Shown here: positions 16,360 to 25,521 of the stretch, piece by piece
Layout of the letters: every line of letters begins with the position of its first letter
How positions within the stretch are numbered: the stretch's first letter is position 1
Source of the DNA: Streptomyces spongiicola
Lineage (GTDB): Bacteria > Actinomycetota > Actinomycetes > Streptomycetales > Streptomycetaceae
Direction of reading: 5' to 3'
DNA: 64,000 bases
Assembly (NCBI RefSeq): GCF_003122365.1
Contig: NZ_CP029254.1
Coordinates: 1,116,001 to 1,180,000 of the forward strand
Notes under the pieces: generated by a model
Seen by the model: only the letters and a program-made list of their open reading frames with translations
The model's database searches: none
Told to the model about the DNA's origin: nothing
Position numbers and translations under genes: made by a program

Positions 16360-19107
16360 GTGGCTTCCGGATCAGATCGCAACCCGATCATCATTGGCGG
16401 CCTTCCGAGCCAGGTCCCGGACTTCGATCCGGAGGAGACCCGGGAGTGGCTCGACTCGCTCGACGCCGCCGTCGACGAGCGCGGCCGTGAGCGGGCCCGC
16501 TACCTCATGCTGCGGCTGATCGAGCGGGCCCGCGAGAAGCGCGTGGCCGTGCCCGAGATGCGCAGCACGGACTACGTGAACACCATCGCGACCAAGGACG
16601 AGCCGTTCTTCCCGGGCAACGAGGAGATCGAGCGGAAGATCCTCAACGCCACCCGCTGGAACGCCGCGGTGATGGTGTCCCGCGCCCAGCGCCCCGGGAT
16701 CGGCGTCGGCGGCCACATCGCCACCTTCGCCTCCTCCGCCTCCCTCTACGACGTGGGCTTCAACCACTTCTTCCGCGGCAAGGACGAGGGCGACGGCGGC
16801 GACCAGATCTTCTTCCAGGGCCATGCCTCGCCCGGCGTCTACGCCCGCGCGTTCCTGCTGGACCGGCTGAACGAGACCCAGCTCGACGGCTTCCGCCAGG
16901 AGAAGTCGAAGTTCCCCGACGGTCTGTCGTCGTACCCGCACCCCCGGCTGATGCCGGACTTCTGGGAGTTCCCGACCGTCTCGATGGGCCTCGGCCCGAT
17001 CGGGGCGATCTACCAGGCGCGGATGAACCGCTACATGGAGGCGCGCGGTATCGCCGACACCTCCCGCTCGCACGTGTGGGCCTTCCTCGGCGACGGCGAG
17101 ATGGACGAGCCCGAGTCGCTCGGCCAGCTCTCGATCGCCGCCCGCGAGGGCCTGGACAACCTGACCTTCGTGGTGAACTGCAACCTGCAGCGGCTCGACG
17201 GCCCGGTACGCGGCAACGGCAAGATCATCCAGGAGCTGGAGTCGATCTTCCGCGGCGCCGGCTGGAACGTGATCAAGCTGATCTGGGACCGCACCTGGGA
17301 CCCGCTGCTCGCGCGGGACCGCGACGGAGTGCTGGTCAACAAGCTGAACACGACACCGGACGGCCAGTTCCAGACGTACGCCACGGAGACGGGCGACTAC
17401 ATCCGCCGGCACTTCTTCGGCGACGACCAGCGGCTGCGCGCCATGGTCGAGAACATGACCGACCACCAGGTCCTGATGCTGGGCCGCGGCGGCCACGACC
17501 ACCGGAAGATCTTCGCGGCGTACTCCGCGGCCCGCGCCCACAAGGGCCAGCCGACGGTGATCCTCGCCCAGACGGTCAAGGGCTGGACGCTGGGACCGAA
17601 CTTCGAGGGCCGCAACGCGACCCACCAGATGAAGAAGCTGACGGTCGACGACCTCAAGGGCTTCCGCGACCGGCTGCACCTCCCGATCGGCGACCGCGAG
17701 CTGGAGTCCGGCCTGCCGCCGTACTACCACCCGGGCCGCGACTCGGAGGAGATCCAGTACATGCACGACCGCCGCAGGGGCCTGGGCGGGTACGTGCCGA
17801 CCCGGGTGGTGCGGTCGCAGCCACTGGCCCTGCCCGGCGACAAGGCGTACGCGGCCGTGAAGAAGGGCTCGGGGCAGCAGTCGATCGCCACCACCATGGC
17901 GTTCGTCAGGCTGCTGAAGGACCTCATGCGGGACAAGGAGATCGGCAGGCGGTTCGTGCTGATCGCTCCGGACGAGTACCGCACGTTCGGCATGGACTCG
18001 TTCTTCCCGAGCGCCAAGATCTACAACCCGCTCGGCCAGCAGTACGAGGCAGTGGACCGCGAGCTGCTGCTGGCGTACAAGGAGTCGCCGACCGGGCAGA
18101 TGCTGCACGACGGCATCTCGGAGGCGGGCTGCACCGCCTCGCTGATCGCGGCCGGCTCGGCCTACGCCACCCACGGCGAGCCGCTGATCCCGGTCTACGT
18201 CTTCTACTCGATGTTCGGTTTCCAGCGGACCGGCGACCAGTTCTGGCAGATGGCCGACCAGCTCTCGCGCGGATTCGTCCTCGGCGCGACCGCCGGGCGC
18301 ACGACCCTGACCGGCGAGGGCCTGCAGCACGCGGACGGCCACTCCCAGCTGCTGGCCTCCACCAACCCGGCCTGCGTCGCGTACGACCCGGCGTTCGGCT
18401 TCGAGATCGCGCACATCGTCCGGGACGGCCTGCGCCGGATGTACGGCGGCGACGCCGAGCACCCGCACGGCGAGGACGTCTTCTACTACCTGACCGTCTA
18501 CAACGAGCCGATCCAGCACCCGGCCGAGCCCGAGGACGTCGACGTGGACGGCATCCTCAAGGGCATCCACCGCTTCCGGGAAGGCCAGGCGGGCCGGATC
18601 CCGGCGCAGATCATGGCGTCCGGCGTCGCCGTCCCCTGGGCCCTTCAGGCCCAGCGGATCCTCGCCGAGGAGTGGGACGTGAAGGCCGGCGTCTGGTCGG
18701 CGACCTCCTGGAACGAGCTGCGGCGCGAGGCCGTGGCGGCCGAGGAGTACAACCTGCTCCACCCCGAGGAGGAGCAGCGCGTCCCGTATGTGACGCGGAA
18801 GCTCGGCGGCGCCGAGGGACCCTTCGTGGCGGTGTCCGACTGGATGCGCAGCGTCCCGGACCAGATCGCCCGCTGGGTGCCCGGCCGCTACACCTCGCTG
18901 GGTGCGGACGGCTTCGGCTTCGCGGACACCCGGGGCGCGGCCCGCCGCTACTTCCACATCGACGCGCAGTCGATCGTGCTGGCGGTCCTCACCGAACTCG
19001 CCCACGAGGGCAGGGTCGACCGCTCGGTGCTGAAGCAGGCCCTGGACCGCTACCAGCTGCTGGACGTGGCGGCGGCCGACCCGGGCCCCGCGGGCGGCGA
19101 CGCGTAG
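16360..19107 (+). CDS. aceE: Pyruvate dehydrogenase E1 component, homodimeric type
   Basis: This 915-residue thiamine-diphosphate enzyme decarboxylates pyruvate and passes the acetyl group to the lipoyl domains of E2, feeding acetyl-CoA into the TCA cycle. The ThDP motif GDGEMDEPE...VVNCN is at about residues 244-275. The N-terminal block [15 protein letters not shown] and the substrate-site region [20 protein letters not shown] are typical of homodimeric AceE, and length fits. The start GTG at 16360 follows AAGGAA with 4-nt spacing and gives [18 protein letters not shown]; the frame is open further upstream but is not protein-like. E2 and E3 genes are not in the window. A strong terminator follows at 19131-19166. 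Confidence 0.97.
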   Translation: MASGSDRNPIIIGGLPSQVPDFDPEETREWLDSLDAAVDERGRERARYLMLRLIERAREKRVAVPEMRSTDYVNTIATKDEPFFPGNEEIERKILNATRWNAAVMVSRAQRPGIGVGGHIATFASSASLYDVGFNHFFRGKDEGDGGDQIFFQGHASPGVYARAFLLDRLNETQLDGFRQEKSKFPDGLSSYPHPRLMPDFWEFPTVSMGLGPIGAIYQARMNRYMEARGIADTSRSHVWAFLGDGEMDEPESLGQLSIAAREGLDNLTFVVNCNLQRLDGPVRGNGKIIQELESIFRGAGWNVIKLIWDRTWDPLLARDRDGVLVNKLNTTPDGQFQTYATETGDYIRRHFFGDDQRLRAMVENMTDHQVLMLGRGGHDHRKIFAAYSAARAHKGQPTVILAQTVKGWTLGPNFEGRNATHQMKKLTVDDLKGFRDRLHLPIGDRELESGLPPYYHPGRDSEEIQYMHDRRRGLGGYVPTRVVRSQPLALPGDKAYAAVKKGSGQQSIATTMAFVRLLKDLMRDKEIGRRFVLIAPDEYRTFGMDSFFPSAKIYNPLGQQYEAVDRELLLAYKESPTGQMLHDGISEAGCTASLIAAGSAYATHGEPLIPVYVFYSMFGFQRTGDQFWQMADQLSRGFVLGATAGRTTLTGEGLQHADGHSQLLASTNPACVAYDPAFGFEIAHIVRDGLRRMYGGDAEHPHGEDVFYYLTVYNEPIQHPAEPEDVDVDGILKGIHRFREGQAGRIPAQIMASGVAVPWALQAQRILAEEWDVKAGVWSATSWNELRREAVAAEEYNLLHPEEEQRVPYVTRKLGGAEGPFVAVSDWMRSVPDQIARWVPGRYTSLGADGFGFADTRGAARRYFHIDAQSIVLAVLTELAHEGRVDRSVLKQALDRYQLLDVAAADPGPAGGDA

Positions 19108-19130
19108 CGCCACGGGGGCGCACGTCCCCG

Positions 19131-19166
19131 GGCGGGTGCGGAGCGAGGGCCCGCTCCGCACCCGCC
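19131..19166 (+). terminator. Strong hairpin terminator after aceE
   Basis: Perfect 15-bp arms (GGCGGGTGCGGAGCG at 19131-19145 and its complement at 19152-19166) flank the 6-nt loop AGGGCC. It starts 24 bp after the aceE stop and ends 13 bp before the next gene, so it separates aceE from the potassium channel. Confidence 0.88.
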
Positions 19167-19179
19167 TACCATCCCGGAC

Positions 19180-19959
19180 ATGAAAGAACGAACGGCACTG
19201 ATGCGCTGGGAGGCCCGCACCCAGGGTCCGCTGCTGGTCCTCGCCGTGGTGTTCGGGCTCGCGTACGCGGTGCCGATCCTGCTGCCGGCCGCCCCCGCGT
19301 GGGTGCACCGAGGCTCCCAGCTCGTGGAGTGGGCCGTGTGGACCGCCTTCGCCGGGGACTACCTGGTACGTCTGCGGCTGGCCCCGCACAAGTGGCTCTT
19401 CGTACGCAGGCATCCGCTGGACCTGCTCGCGGTGCTCCTGCCGCTGGTGCAGCCGCTGCGGCTGCTGCGGGTGGTGTCCACCCTCCTCCTGGCCGGACGG
19501 CGGGCCCGGATGGCGCCGCAGGTCACCCTCACCACCTATGTGGCGGGCGCGGTGGCGGGGCTGATGATGTTCGGCTCGCTCGCGGTGCTGGCCGTCGAGC
19601 GGAACGCCCCCGACGGGAACATCCGCACCCTGGGTGACGCCGTGTGGTGGTCGTTCACCACGATGACGACCGTCGGCTACGGCGACCATGCGCCGACGAC
19701 CGGCCTGGGGCGGGTGCTCGCGGTCGGGCTGATGCTCTCGGGTATCGCACTGCTGGGTGTCGTGACCGCCAACATCGCGGCCTGGTTCATCTCCCGATTC
19801 GAACGCGACGACGCCGAGGAGCGCCGCCAGACGGCCCTGCTGGAGGCCCTGACCCAGGAGGTCAGGGAACTGCGCGCGGAGGTCGCACGGCTGTCGGCGG
19901 CACCGGTGGCCGCGCCGGAGCAGCCCGCCGTGCCGCCGCCTAGTTCTCCCACACCCTGA
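19180..19959 (+). CDS. Voltage-gated-like potassium channel
   Basis: The selectivity filter TTVGYGD is present at about residue 165, between an S5-like and an S6-like helix (about 118-140 and 175-195). The preceding 110 residues hold four shorter hydrophobic segments, so the layout is six-helix, but the S4 analogue (PLRLLRVVSTLLLAGRRAR) has only a few regularly spaced arginines. The C-terminus is a short coiled coil (EERRQTALLEALTQEVRELR) rather than an RCK domain, followed by a Pro/Ala tail. It probably conducts potassium across the cytoplasmic membrane. Its last 20 bp overlap the convergent gene 19940-20476. Confidence 0.88.
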   Translation: MKERTALMRWEARTQGPLLVLAVVFGLAYAVPILLPAAPAWVHRGSQLVEWAVWTAFAGDYLVRLRLAPHKWLFVRRHPLDLLAVLLPLVQPLRLLRVVSTLLLAGRRARMAPQVTLTTYVAGAVAGLMMFGSLAVLAVERNAPDGNIRTLGDAVWWSFTTMTTVGYGDHAPTTGLGRVLAVGLMLSGIALLGVVTANIAAWFISRFERDDAEERRQTALLEALTQEVRELRAEVARLSAAPVAAPEQPAVPPPSSPTP

Positions 19960-20476
19960 ACGCCCGCACCCGGTAGGGGGTCTGCGGCACCCAGGTCCCG
20001 TCGCCCGGGTACGTCTCGAACTCACCGGTCTCCGCGCACTCGGCCGACTGGTAGGCGGTGACGGGGCGCCCGGTGCGGTTGGCGAGGGCCTGGGCACCGG
20101 CGGCGGCCGGGAGCGGGACGCAGGACTCGATGTCGACGGCGGACAGCTCGTGGACGTGTCGCGTACCGGTGAAGCCCGGCTTCGCCCAGAGGCAGAGTTC
20201 GCCGGGGCCGCAACGGCCGAGCCGTGGCTGCGGTGGCGCGGACCGGGCCCCGGCGGCCGAGGGCACCGAGAACGCCGAGGGCACCGAGAACGCCGAGGGC
20301 ACCGAGGATGCTGAGGACGCCCGGAAAGGCGAGGAGGCCGGGGAGGCCGCAGAGGCCGCAGGGGCGAGGGAGGCCGCAGGGGCTGCGGGGGCGAGGGAGG
20401 CCCGGGCAGCGGCGGGAGCCGCTACCGGCAGGCACAGCGTGGCCAGTACGGCGCTGGTGAGTACGGTCGTACGCAT
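19940..20476 (-). CDS. Secreted peptidase-inhibitor family I36-like protein
   Basis: The 178-residue precursor has a signal peptide (MRTTVLTSAVLATLCLPVAA, cleaved near APAAARA). A low-complexity Ser/Ala/Pro stretch with repeated FSVPSA follows, then a C-terminal domain with four cysteines: CGPGELCLWAKPGFTG, then IESC and SAEC. This matches the beta-gamma-crystallin-like I36 inhibitor fold of Streptomyces (SMPI-like). The ATG at 20476 gives the proper signal sequence although the frame continues upstream. The low-complexity insert between signal and domain is built from near-identical 18-bp units. Confidence 0.83.
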   Translation of the reverse strand: MRTTVLTSAVLATLCLPVAAPAAARASLAPAAPAASLAPAASAASPASSPFRASSASSVPSAFSVPSAFSVPSAAGARSAPPQPRLGRCGPGELCLWAKPGFTGTRHVHELSAVDIESCVPLPAAAGAQALANRTGRPVTAYQSAECAETGEFETYPGDGTWVPQTPYRVRAFRVWEN

Positions 20477-20681
20477 GAGGATCAACCCCCGTGTCGGTGT
20501 GCCGGCAGGCGCCCGTGCGGTCTCCGGGGCCGGTCCGTGCACACCGGGCCGGTCCCGTGTCTCCGTCGCGGACCACCTGCCCGCACCCTGGCCGATGGCA
20601 CGGGTGCCCCGGAAGACCCGCCGGACCGGTTCACCCTGACAGGCGACAGCCCGGTGGGGCCGCCCGGTGCACCGGGCACGT

Positions 20682-20726
20682 GCGGCAGGGGCCGGCCCGC
20701 GCCGTGTGTCGGCCGGCCCCTGCCGC
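20682..20726 (-). terminator. Hairpin terminator downstream of the AOC-like gene
   Basis: Perfect 15-bp arms (GCGGCAGGGGCCGGC at 20682-20696 and its complement at 20712-20726) flank a 15-nt loop. It lies 120 bp beyond the stop of the minus-strand gene 20848-21306. The rest of 20477-20847 contains only G/C-rich spacer and presumably the promoter of the I36-like gene. Confidence 0.7.
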
Positions 20727-20847
20727 GGCGCACGGCCGCCGGACCGTCGCGGGCCGACACCGTACCGGCACCCGCTCCGGTACCGGCGCCGGGGCCGGCC
20801 GTGCTTCGCCCGCCGGTACCGCTGTCGGCGGGCGAAGGCGGGCCGGG

Positions 20848-21306
20848 TCAGGAGGTGGCGCACTTCCGGCCGGTGATCACTTCCAGCTCGTAGAGGCCTC
20901 CCTCGGGGTCCGACTCGATCCTGACCACGCGGATCTGACCGCGGGCCTCGCAGTACCTGCCGGTTCCCCCGGTGATGGCGATGAGATAGGGCGGCTCCGG
21001 GTCGCGTGTGGCGCTCTGCCAGGTGATCTCACCGTCCTCGAGGACATAGGACCCGTAGCAGGTGGTGGTCGTGGGCGTGGATACGGCCTGGGCGCAGTTG
21101 GTCGTGACGAAGCCGGCGTCCTCCCCCTTCCGGTCGAGCAGGTCGGCGGTGACGTGGGGGAAGACCCCCTGGGAGTTGGTGGTGGTGAGCGCGAACTTCG
21201 TCACCCGGTCCTTGTCGTGGCCGGTGTCCGCGTGGGCCGCAGGCGCGGTGAGTACGGCGGGGACGAGGGCCAGTGCGCACAGCGGCAGCGCGAGCGAGGT
21301 CTTCAT
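20848..21306 (-). CDS. Secreted allene-oxide-cyclase/dirigent-barrel-like protein
   Basis: This 152-residue precursor has a clear signal peptide (MKTSLALPLCALALVPAVLT, cleavage after AAHA). The mature part contains CYGSYVLEDGEITWQ and IAITGGTGRYCEARGQIRV, the pattern of the AOC-barrel-like proteins of actinomycetes, related to plant dirigent proteins. Four cysteines could form two disulphides. Its function in bacteria is unknown. The ATG at 21306 is the only start that supplies the signal peptide. Confidence 0.78.
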   Translation of the reverse strand: MKTSLALPLCALALVPAVLTAPAAHADTGHDKDRVTKFALTTTNSQGVFPHVTADLLDRKGEDAGFVTTNCAQAVSTPTTTTCYGSYVLEDGEITWQSATRDPEPPYLIAITGGTGRYCEARGQIRVVRIESDPEGGLYELEVITGRKCATS

Positions 21307-21555
21307 GAGGGTGTCCGTTCTGCGGGGAGGGAGTCCTTCCGTAGGCGATCCAACGCGGGGCCGGACCGTTCTTCCTGTTGTGTACGGCCGGACGGGTGGG
21401 CCCGCCACCCCACCGGAAAGTGAAGGCGGTGCGCACGGGGAGTAGCCGTACGGGCCGTACGTGTGCCTCCGGACGCGTGATCTCCCTCACGGTCGCCGTG
21501 ACCTCTCTCACGGTCGCCCCGGGCGCCCCCCGGCTCGGCCTAGGCTGTCCCCTCA

Positions 21556-22776
21556 GTGACTGCTTCGCACCCCTCCCCCACACCGAACGTCCGGCGCACC
21601 CTCCTCGCTCTCGCCGTGGTGTTCGTGCTGCTCGCGACCACCGGCTGGACCGCCGTGCGGCAGCAGGGCGGTCCCGTCGAAGCCCGGACGGCCGCGCTGG
21701 CCGCGTGGGGACAGGACCGCCTCGGGCATCGCGCGCTGCCGGACCCGACGTCGCCCCCCGGTGCCGTGGCCCGGTTCTTCTCCTCCATCGGAGCCGGGCA
21801 GGCGGCCTCCCTGGCGGACCGGCATCCGCTCGTCGTGGGCAATCTCAACGGCGTGCCCGTGACGCTGCGCTACCAAGCCAACCGGACGGCGCTGGCCGAG
21901 GAGCGGCGGGTGGAGCAGTGGCGGGCCCGTGACGGAAGGCTCTCCGCCGCGGGCCGCGACGACGCGAGCCGGCGCGTGCACCGGTACGAGTCGCTGCTCC
22001 GGGCCGGCCGCCAGATCCTCGCCTTCGACCCGACCGGGAAGGGCCGGGTCGCCGAGGTCTTCGGCGACCTGGACCGGGCCCAGCGGGTGTCCGTGATCGT
22101 CCCCGGCGTCGACACCGACGTCCTGACCTTCGAGCGGAGCAGCCGCAGGTACTCCGCCCCGGTGGGCATGGCGCAGTCGCTGTACACCGCGGAGCGCGCC
22201 GCCGCGCCTTCCGTGCGTACGGCCGTCATCGCCTGGGCCGACTACACCTCGCCCTCGGGCGTCGGGCTCGACGCGTCCACCGGCCGGCTCGCCGCCGGCG
22301 GCGCGGACCGCCTGGTCGCCCTGGCGGCGGCGCTGCCCGGCCGGGCCGAGGTGTCGCTGTTCTGCCACAGCTACGGCTCGGTGGTCTGCGGCGTCGCCGC
22401 GCCTGAACTTCCCCGGCGGGTCCGCGACATGGCGGTCGCCGGCAGCCCCGGAATGCGTGCGGAGAGCGCCGCCGGGCTCGGCACGGACGCTCGGGTGTGG
22501 GCGATGCGCGACGCCGACGACTGGATCAAGGACGTCCCGTATCTGAAGGTCGGCGGGCTCGGCCACGGCCCCGATCCGATGACCCCGGGCTTCGGGGCGC
22601 GGGTGCTGTCGGCGGCGGGAGCGGTCGGCCACACCGGGTACTTCGAGCCGGGCACGGAGAGCCTCAGCAACTTCGCCGAGATAGGCGTCGGTTCGTACCG
22701 GACGGTCAGCTGCGGGGACGGCAACTCCGCGTGCCGCAGTGGAATTTACGGTGCGAAGGGGGCCCGACGCGCGTAG
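21556..22776 (+). CDS. DUF1023 alpha/beta-hydrolase, membrane-anchored (copy 1)
   Basis: A 406-residue protein starts with a signal anchor (about residues 14-35) followed by the DUF1023 alpha/beta-hydrolase. The nucleophile elbow CHSYGSVVCG is at about 275-284, GSPGM and DADDWIKDVPYL follow, and GHTGYFEPG supplies the candidate catalytic His. Family members are extracytoplasmic hydrolases of unknown substrate. A paralogue with the same block order lies at 26449-27600. The start is GTG at 21556. Unlike most members the first residue of the elbow is Cys rather than Gly, and both copies share that. Confidence 0.87.
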   Translation: MTASHPSPTPNVRRTLLALAVVFVLLATTGWTAVRQQGGPVEARTAALAAWGQDRLGHRALPDPTSPPGAVARFFSSIGAGQAASLADRHPLVVGNLNGVPVTLRYQANRTALAEERRVEQWRARDGRLSAAGRDDASRRVHRYESLLRAGRQILAFDPTGKGRVAEVFGDLDRAQRVSVIVPGVDTDVLTFERSSRRYSAPVGMAQSLYTAERAAAPSVRTAVIAWADYTSPSGVGLDASTGRLAAGGADRLVALAAALPGRAEVSLFCHSYGSVVCGVAAPELPRRVRDMAVAGSPGMRAESAAGLGTDARVWAMRDADDWIKDVPYLKVGGLGHGPDPMTPGFGARVLSAAGAVGHTGYFEPGTESLSNFAEIGVGSYRTVSCGDGNSACRSGIYGAKGARRA

Positions 22777-22853
22777 AGCACTGTGGCGAGGTGCATATGA
22801 CCGTCTTGTTCACGGGGGCGACGCGCGGGCGCACGCCGCATACGATGAGCCGC

Positions 22854-23723
22854 ATGGGTGATGTGCTGGCCGGAATACATGCCGCCTGGGAGTTCGCGCC
22901 GGACTCCGTGCTCATCCGCTTCACTCGGGGGAACCGCGGCACGCCGAAGCTGTTCCAGGTGCTGGGCGAACGGCGCATTCCCCTCGAAGCGCTCGAGTCG
23001 GTGACGGTCTCCCCGGGCAAACGCGGCACCGTGGTGCTGCACGCGGTGCCGAGGCCGGGCGCCGATCCGCTGATGGACGCGGCGGCGGGGCAGCTGAAGG
23101 AAGCCGCGGACCCGTACCGGCTGGTGCTGCCCGCGGAGCGCGCGACACTCGCCGAGTACCACGCCGGCGAGCTGCGCGCCGTGCTGCCGGGTCCGGGCGC
23201 CGGACCCGCGGCCCGCCGTCTGGTCCCGTCCGTCGGCGCGCCGCTGCAGTTCAAGGCATACGACGGCAAGGCCTCGTTCGACGGGGAGAAGGTGTCCTTC
23301 CGCTGGTCGTGGACCGGTGCCACGTCAGCGAAGTGGAAGGCCGGCGACCAGAGTTGCACCGTCTCGGAGCTGGCAGGGGTCGAGTGGCGCTCCCCCGAGG
23401 CGCCCGACGGCCATCTGCGCCTGCTGTTCCGGGGCGGCGCCCCCGGCGGCGGCGGGGAGCGGCCGGCGCGGGCGGACCAGGACCCGGCGGCGGTCGTCTT
23501 CGGCCTCGGCTACGGGCCGGTGCACGAGTCGCTGCCGTTCGCCGCGGCCGTGCTGGAGGCGGTGCGCGAGGCCGCGCCCGCGGTGCCGGCCGCCGCGGTG
23601 CCTGCGCGCGACCCGGCGGGCGTCGCGGAGCGGATACGCCACCTCGGCGAACTGCACAGCGCCGGCCTGGTCACGGACGAGGAGTTCCGCTGCAAGAAGG
23701 CCGAACTCCTCGCGGAGCTGTAG
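22854..23723 (+). CDS. DUF4429 protein with C-terminal SHOCT segment
   Basis: The protein has the DUF4429 beginning MGDVLAGIHAAWEFAPDSVL, a second similar beta repeat (LQFKAYDGKASFDGEKVSF...), and ends in a SHOCT oligomerisation motif (HLGELHSAGLVTDEEFRCKK). The role of the family is unknown; SHOCT commonly mediates assembly. I choose ATG 22854 from the family's usual N-terminus. In-frame ATGs at 22845 and 22797 are possible, the latter with GAGGTG close upstream. Length from 22854 is 289 residues. It lies between the DUF1023 gene and the two-component genes on the same strand. Confidence 0.87.
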   Translation: MGDVLAGIHAAWEFAPDSVLIRFTRGNRGTPKLFQVLGERRIPLEALESVTVSPGKRGTVVLHAVPRPGADPLMDAAAGQLKEAADPYRLVLPAERATLAEYHAGELRAVLPGPGAGPAARRLVPSVGAPLQFKAYDGKASFDGEKVSFRWSWTGATSAKWKAGDQSCTVSELAGVEWRSPEAPDGHLRLLFRGGAPGGGGERPARADQDPAAVVFGLGYGPVHESLPFAAAVLEAVREAAPAVPAAAVPARDPAGVAERIRHLGELHSAGLVTDEEFRCKKAELLAEL

Positions 23724-23731
23724 GGGAGGCC

Positions 23732-23746
23732 GGCCGGCAACCGGCC
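23732..23746 (+). terminator. Short tight hairpin after the DUF4429 gene
   Basis: GGCCGG (23732-23737), loop CAA, CCGGCC (23741-23746), starting 9 bp after the stop. It is small but perfectly paired and could end the DUF4429 transcript before the kinase gene. Confidence 0.5.
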
Positions 23747-23755
23747 GCGGGCACG

Positions 23756-23845
23756 GGGCACGGCACTGGACCCGGCACGAGGCACAGGACACGAGGCACA
23801 GGGCACGGCACTGGACCCGGCACGAGACACAGGACACAGGGCACG
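23756..23845. repeat. 45-bp tandem duplication with internal GGCAC words
   Basis: The unit at 23756-23800 (beginning GGGCACGGCACTGGACCC) is repeated at 23801-23845 with a few differences. Inside, ACAGGACAC- and GGCACGAG-type words recur, and the pattern fades out by about 23860. It occupies the spacer between the DUF4429 gene and the histidine-kinase gene and carries no plausible start or gene. Confidence 0.85.
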
Positions 23846-23973
23846 AGGCACGGGGCCACCCGGACTCGGGCCGGAACCCGAGGGGTACCGGCCCCCGTGC
23901 GCGGGGTACGTCATCCCGCCCGGCCCCGGGTATGACGCGGCGGCCCCGTCGGGACGCCTACGCTGAAGCGGTC

Positions 23974-25521
23974 ATGACCACCACGCCCCCCGCCGCCGGG
24001 AACGGCGGTCCGCCGCCGGACCCGGCAAGAGCGCCCCGGCCGCGGTGCCCGCTGCCGACCGCCGCCCGTTCCGCCGCCCGTTCCGCCGCCCGCTCGGCTC
24101 CCCTACGTCACGCCCGTTCCGCCGCGCGGGAGGGGCTGCGTGCGCTCGGTACCGCGCTGACCTCGCCCGCCCCGTCGTCCGGTCCGCCGTTGCCGAGGAC
24201 GTCCCCGCGCGTCCTGCGGTGGCTGCCGCACCTGCTGGGGCTGGCCGCGGTGGCCGCCCTGCTGCCCGTCACGATCACCGTCCTGGTTCAGGACTACCGT
24301 CTGAGCGGGGCTCTCGCCGGGGCCCTGGCCACGGCCCAGACCGCCCCGCTGCTGCGGGCCGTGACCCGGCCGCTGCAAGCATGGTGGATCGTCTTCGCCG
24401 CCGATGTGCTCGGCGCGCTCGCCCTGCTGGGCGCGGACGGCACGGAGGGCAGGAGCTGGCCGTGGACACCGATGGCCGTCGTCGGCTACCTGCTGCTGAT
24501 GCTGTGCCTGGGGCTGCGCGAACGGCGGCGCACCCTGGTGGCCGTCTGGCTGGTGACGGGCGCGGCGGGCTTCCTCCTCGAGCCGGTCGCACCGCGTCCC
24601 GGCGGCGGCGTCCATGCGCTGCTGTTCGTACTGAGCGGCGTCGTCCTGCTGGTCGCCGACACCCTGCGCACCCGCGGCGAGGTCCAGCGCAGGCTAGCCG
24701 AGCAGGAGACCATCAGTGAGGCCGAACGGGCCCGGCGCACCTTGCTGGAGGAGCGCGCCCGCATCGCCCGCGAACTGCACGACGTGGTCGCCCACCACAT
24801 GTCGGTGATCACCGTGCAGGCCGACTCGGCGCCGTACCGGATCGAGGGGCTGCCCCACGCCGCCCGGGAGGAGTTCGCCACGATCGCGGCCGGGGCCCGG
24901 GAGTCCCTGACCGAGATGCGGCGGCTGCTCGCGGTGCTGCGCAGCGAGGGCTCCGCGGGTGAGCGCGCCCCGCAGCCCGGCCTCGGCCGGCTGCGGCAGC
25001 TGGTGGAGGCGACGGTACGGGCGGGGGTTCCGGCGGAGCTGTCGCTCCCTTCGGGCCTGGGCGACCTGCCGCAGGCCGTGGACCTCTCCGCGTACCGCAT
25101 CGTGCAGGAGGCGCTGGCGAACGTGGTACGGCACGCGCCCGGCGCGGCGACCCGGGTGTCGGTCGGCGCGGGCGACGGCCACCTCACGGTGCTCGTCGTC
25201 AACGGCCCCGCCGTGCAGCCCCCTTCACGGCTGGAGACCTCCGGGACCGGGCACGGACTCGTCGGGATGCGTGAGCGCGTACGGTTGACCGGCGGCACCC
25301 TGGACACCGGGCCGCTGCCGGACGGCGGCTTCCGGGTCGCCGCGCGTCTGCCCCTGGCGCCCGCGAGCCCATCGGGCACGGCGCCCGGCGCGGCCGACTC
25401 GTCCGCCCCGACGGACACGACCTCCACGACCGTCCCGACCTCCACGACTTCCACAACCTCCACGACCTCCACGACCTCCACGACCTCCACGACCTCCACG
25501 ACCGGGAAGGAACCCCGTTGA
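23974..25521 (+). CDS. NarL-type sensor histidine kinase
   Basis: This 515-residue kinase has a proline/arginine-rich N-terminus and four to five membrane helices (about residues 85-230). A HisKA_3 dimerisation domain carries the phosphoacceptor in RIARELHDVVAHHMSVI (about 262-278), and a HATPase region ends with GTGHGLVGMRERVRLTGG. It phosphorylates the response regulator encoded next. Its last 60 residues are an unstructured Ser/Thr repeat tail built from 9-bp units. The ATG at 23974 is favoured; an in-frame ATG at 23932 is possible. It overlaps the regulator gene by 4 bp, indicating coupling. The signal is unknown. Confidence 0.92.
   Translation: MTTTPPAAGNGGPPPDPARAPRPRCPLPTAARSAARSAARSAPLRHARSAAREGLRALGTALTSPAPSSGPPLPRTSPRVLRWLPHLLGLAAVAALLPVTITVLVQDYRLSGALAGALATAQTAPLLRAVTRPLQAWWIVFAADVLGALALLGADGTEGRSWPWTPMAVVGYLLLMLCLGLRERRRTLVAVWLVTGAAGFLLEPVAPRPGGGVHALLFVLSGVVLLVADTLRTRGEVQRRLAEQETISEAERARRTLLEERARIARELHDVVAHHMSVITVQADSAPYRIEGLPHAAREEFATIAAGARESLTEMRRLLAVLRSEGSAGERAPQPGLGRLRQLVEATVRAGVPAELSLPSGLGDLPQAVDLSAYRIVQEALANVVRHAPGAATRVSVGAGDGHLTVLVVNGPAVQPPSRLETSGTGHGLVGMRERVRLTGGTLDTGPLPDGGFRVAARLPLAPASPSGTAPGAADSSAPTDTTSTTVPTSTTSTTSTTSTTSTTSTTSTTGKEPR
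25425..25503. repeat. In-frame 9-bp repeat encoding a Thr/Ser tail
   Basis: About eight copies of TCCACGACC and near variants encode repeated Ser-Thr-Thr at the C-terminus of the histidine kinase, beyond the ATPase domain. The period preserves the frame. It lies immediately before the stop/start overlap with the response-regulator gene, whose ribosome site GGAAGGAA (25505-25512) is just outside the array. Confidence 0.92.

Noticed and set aside
16372..20097. A frame of more than 1200 codons open on the strand opposite aceE
   Set aside because: It mirrors the GC-rich third positions of aceE, its translation is Arg/Val/Gly-rich without motifs, and the plus strand clearly encodes AceE.
23756..23860. 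45-bp repeat considered as part of the kinase coding region
   Set aside because: The open frame through it gives His/Arg/Gly noise; the kinase has a normal start at 23974.
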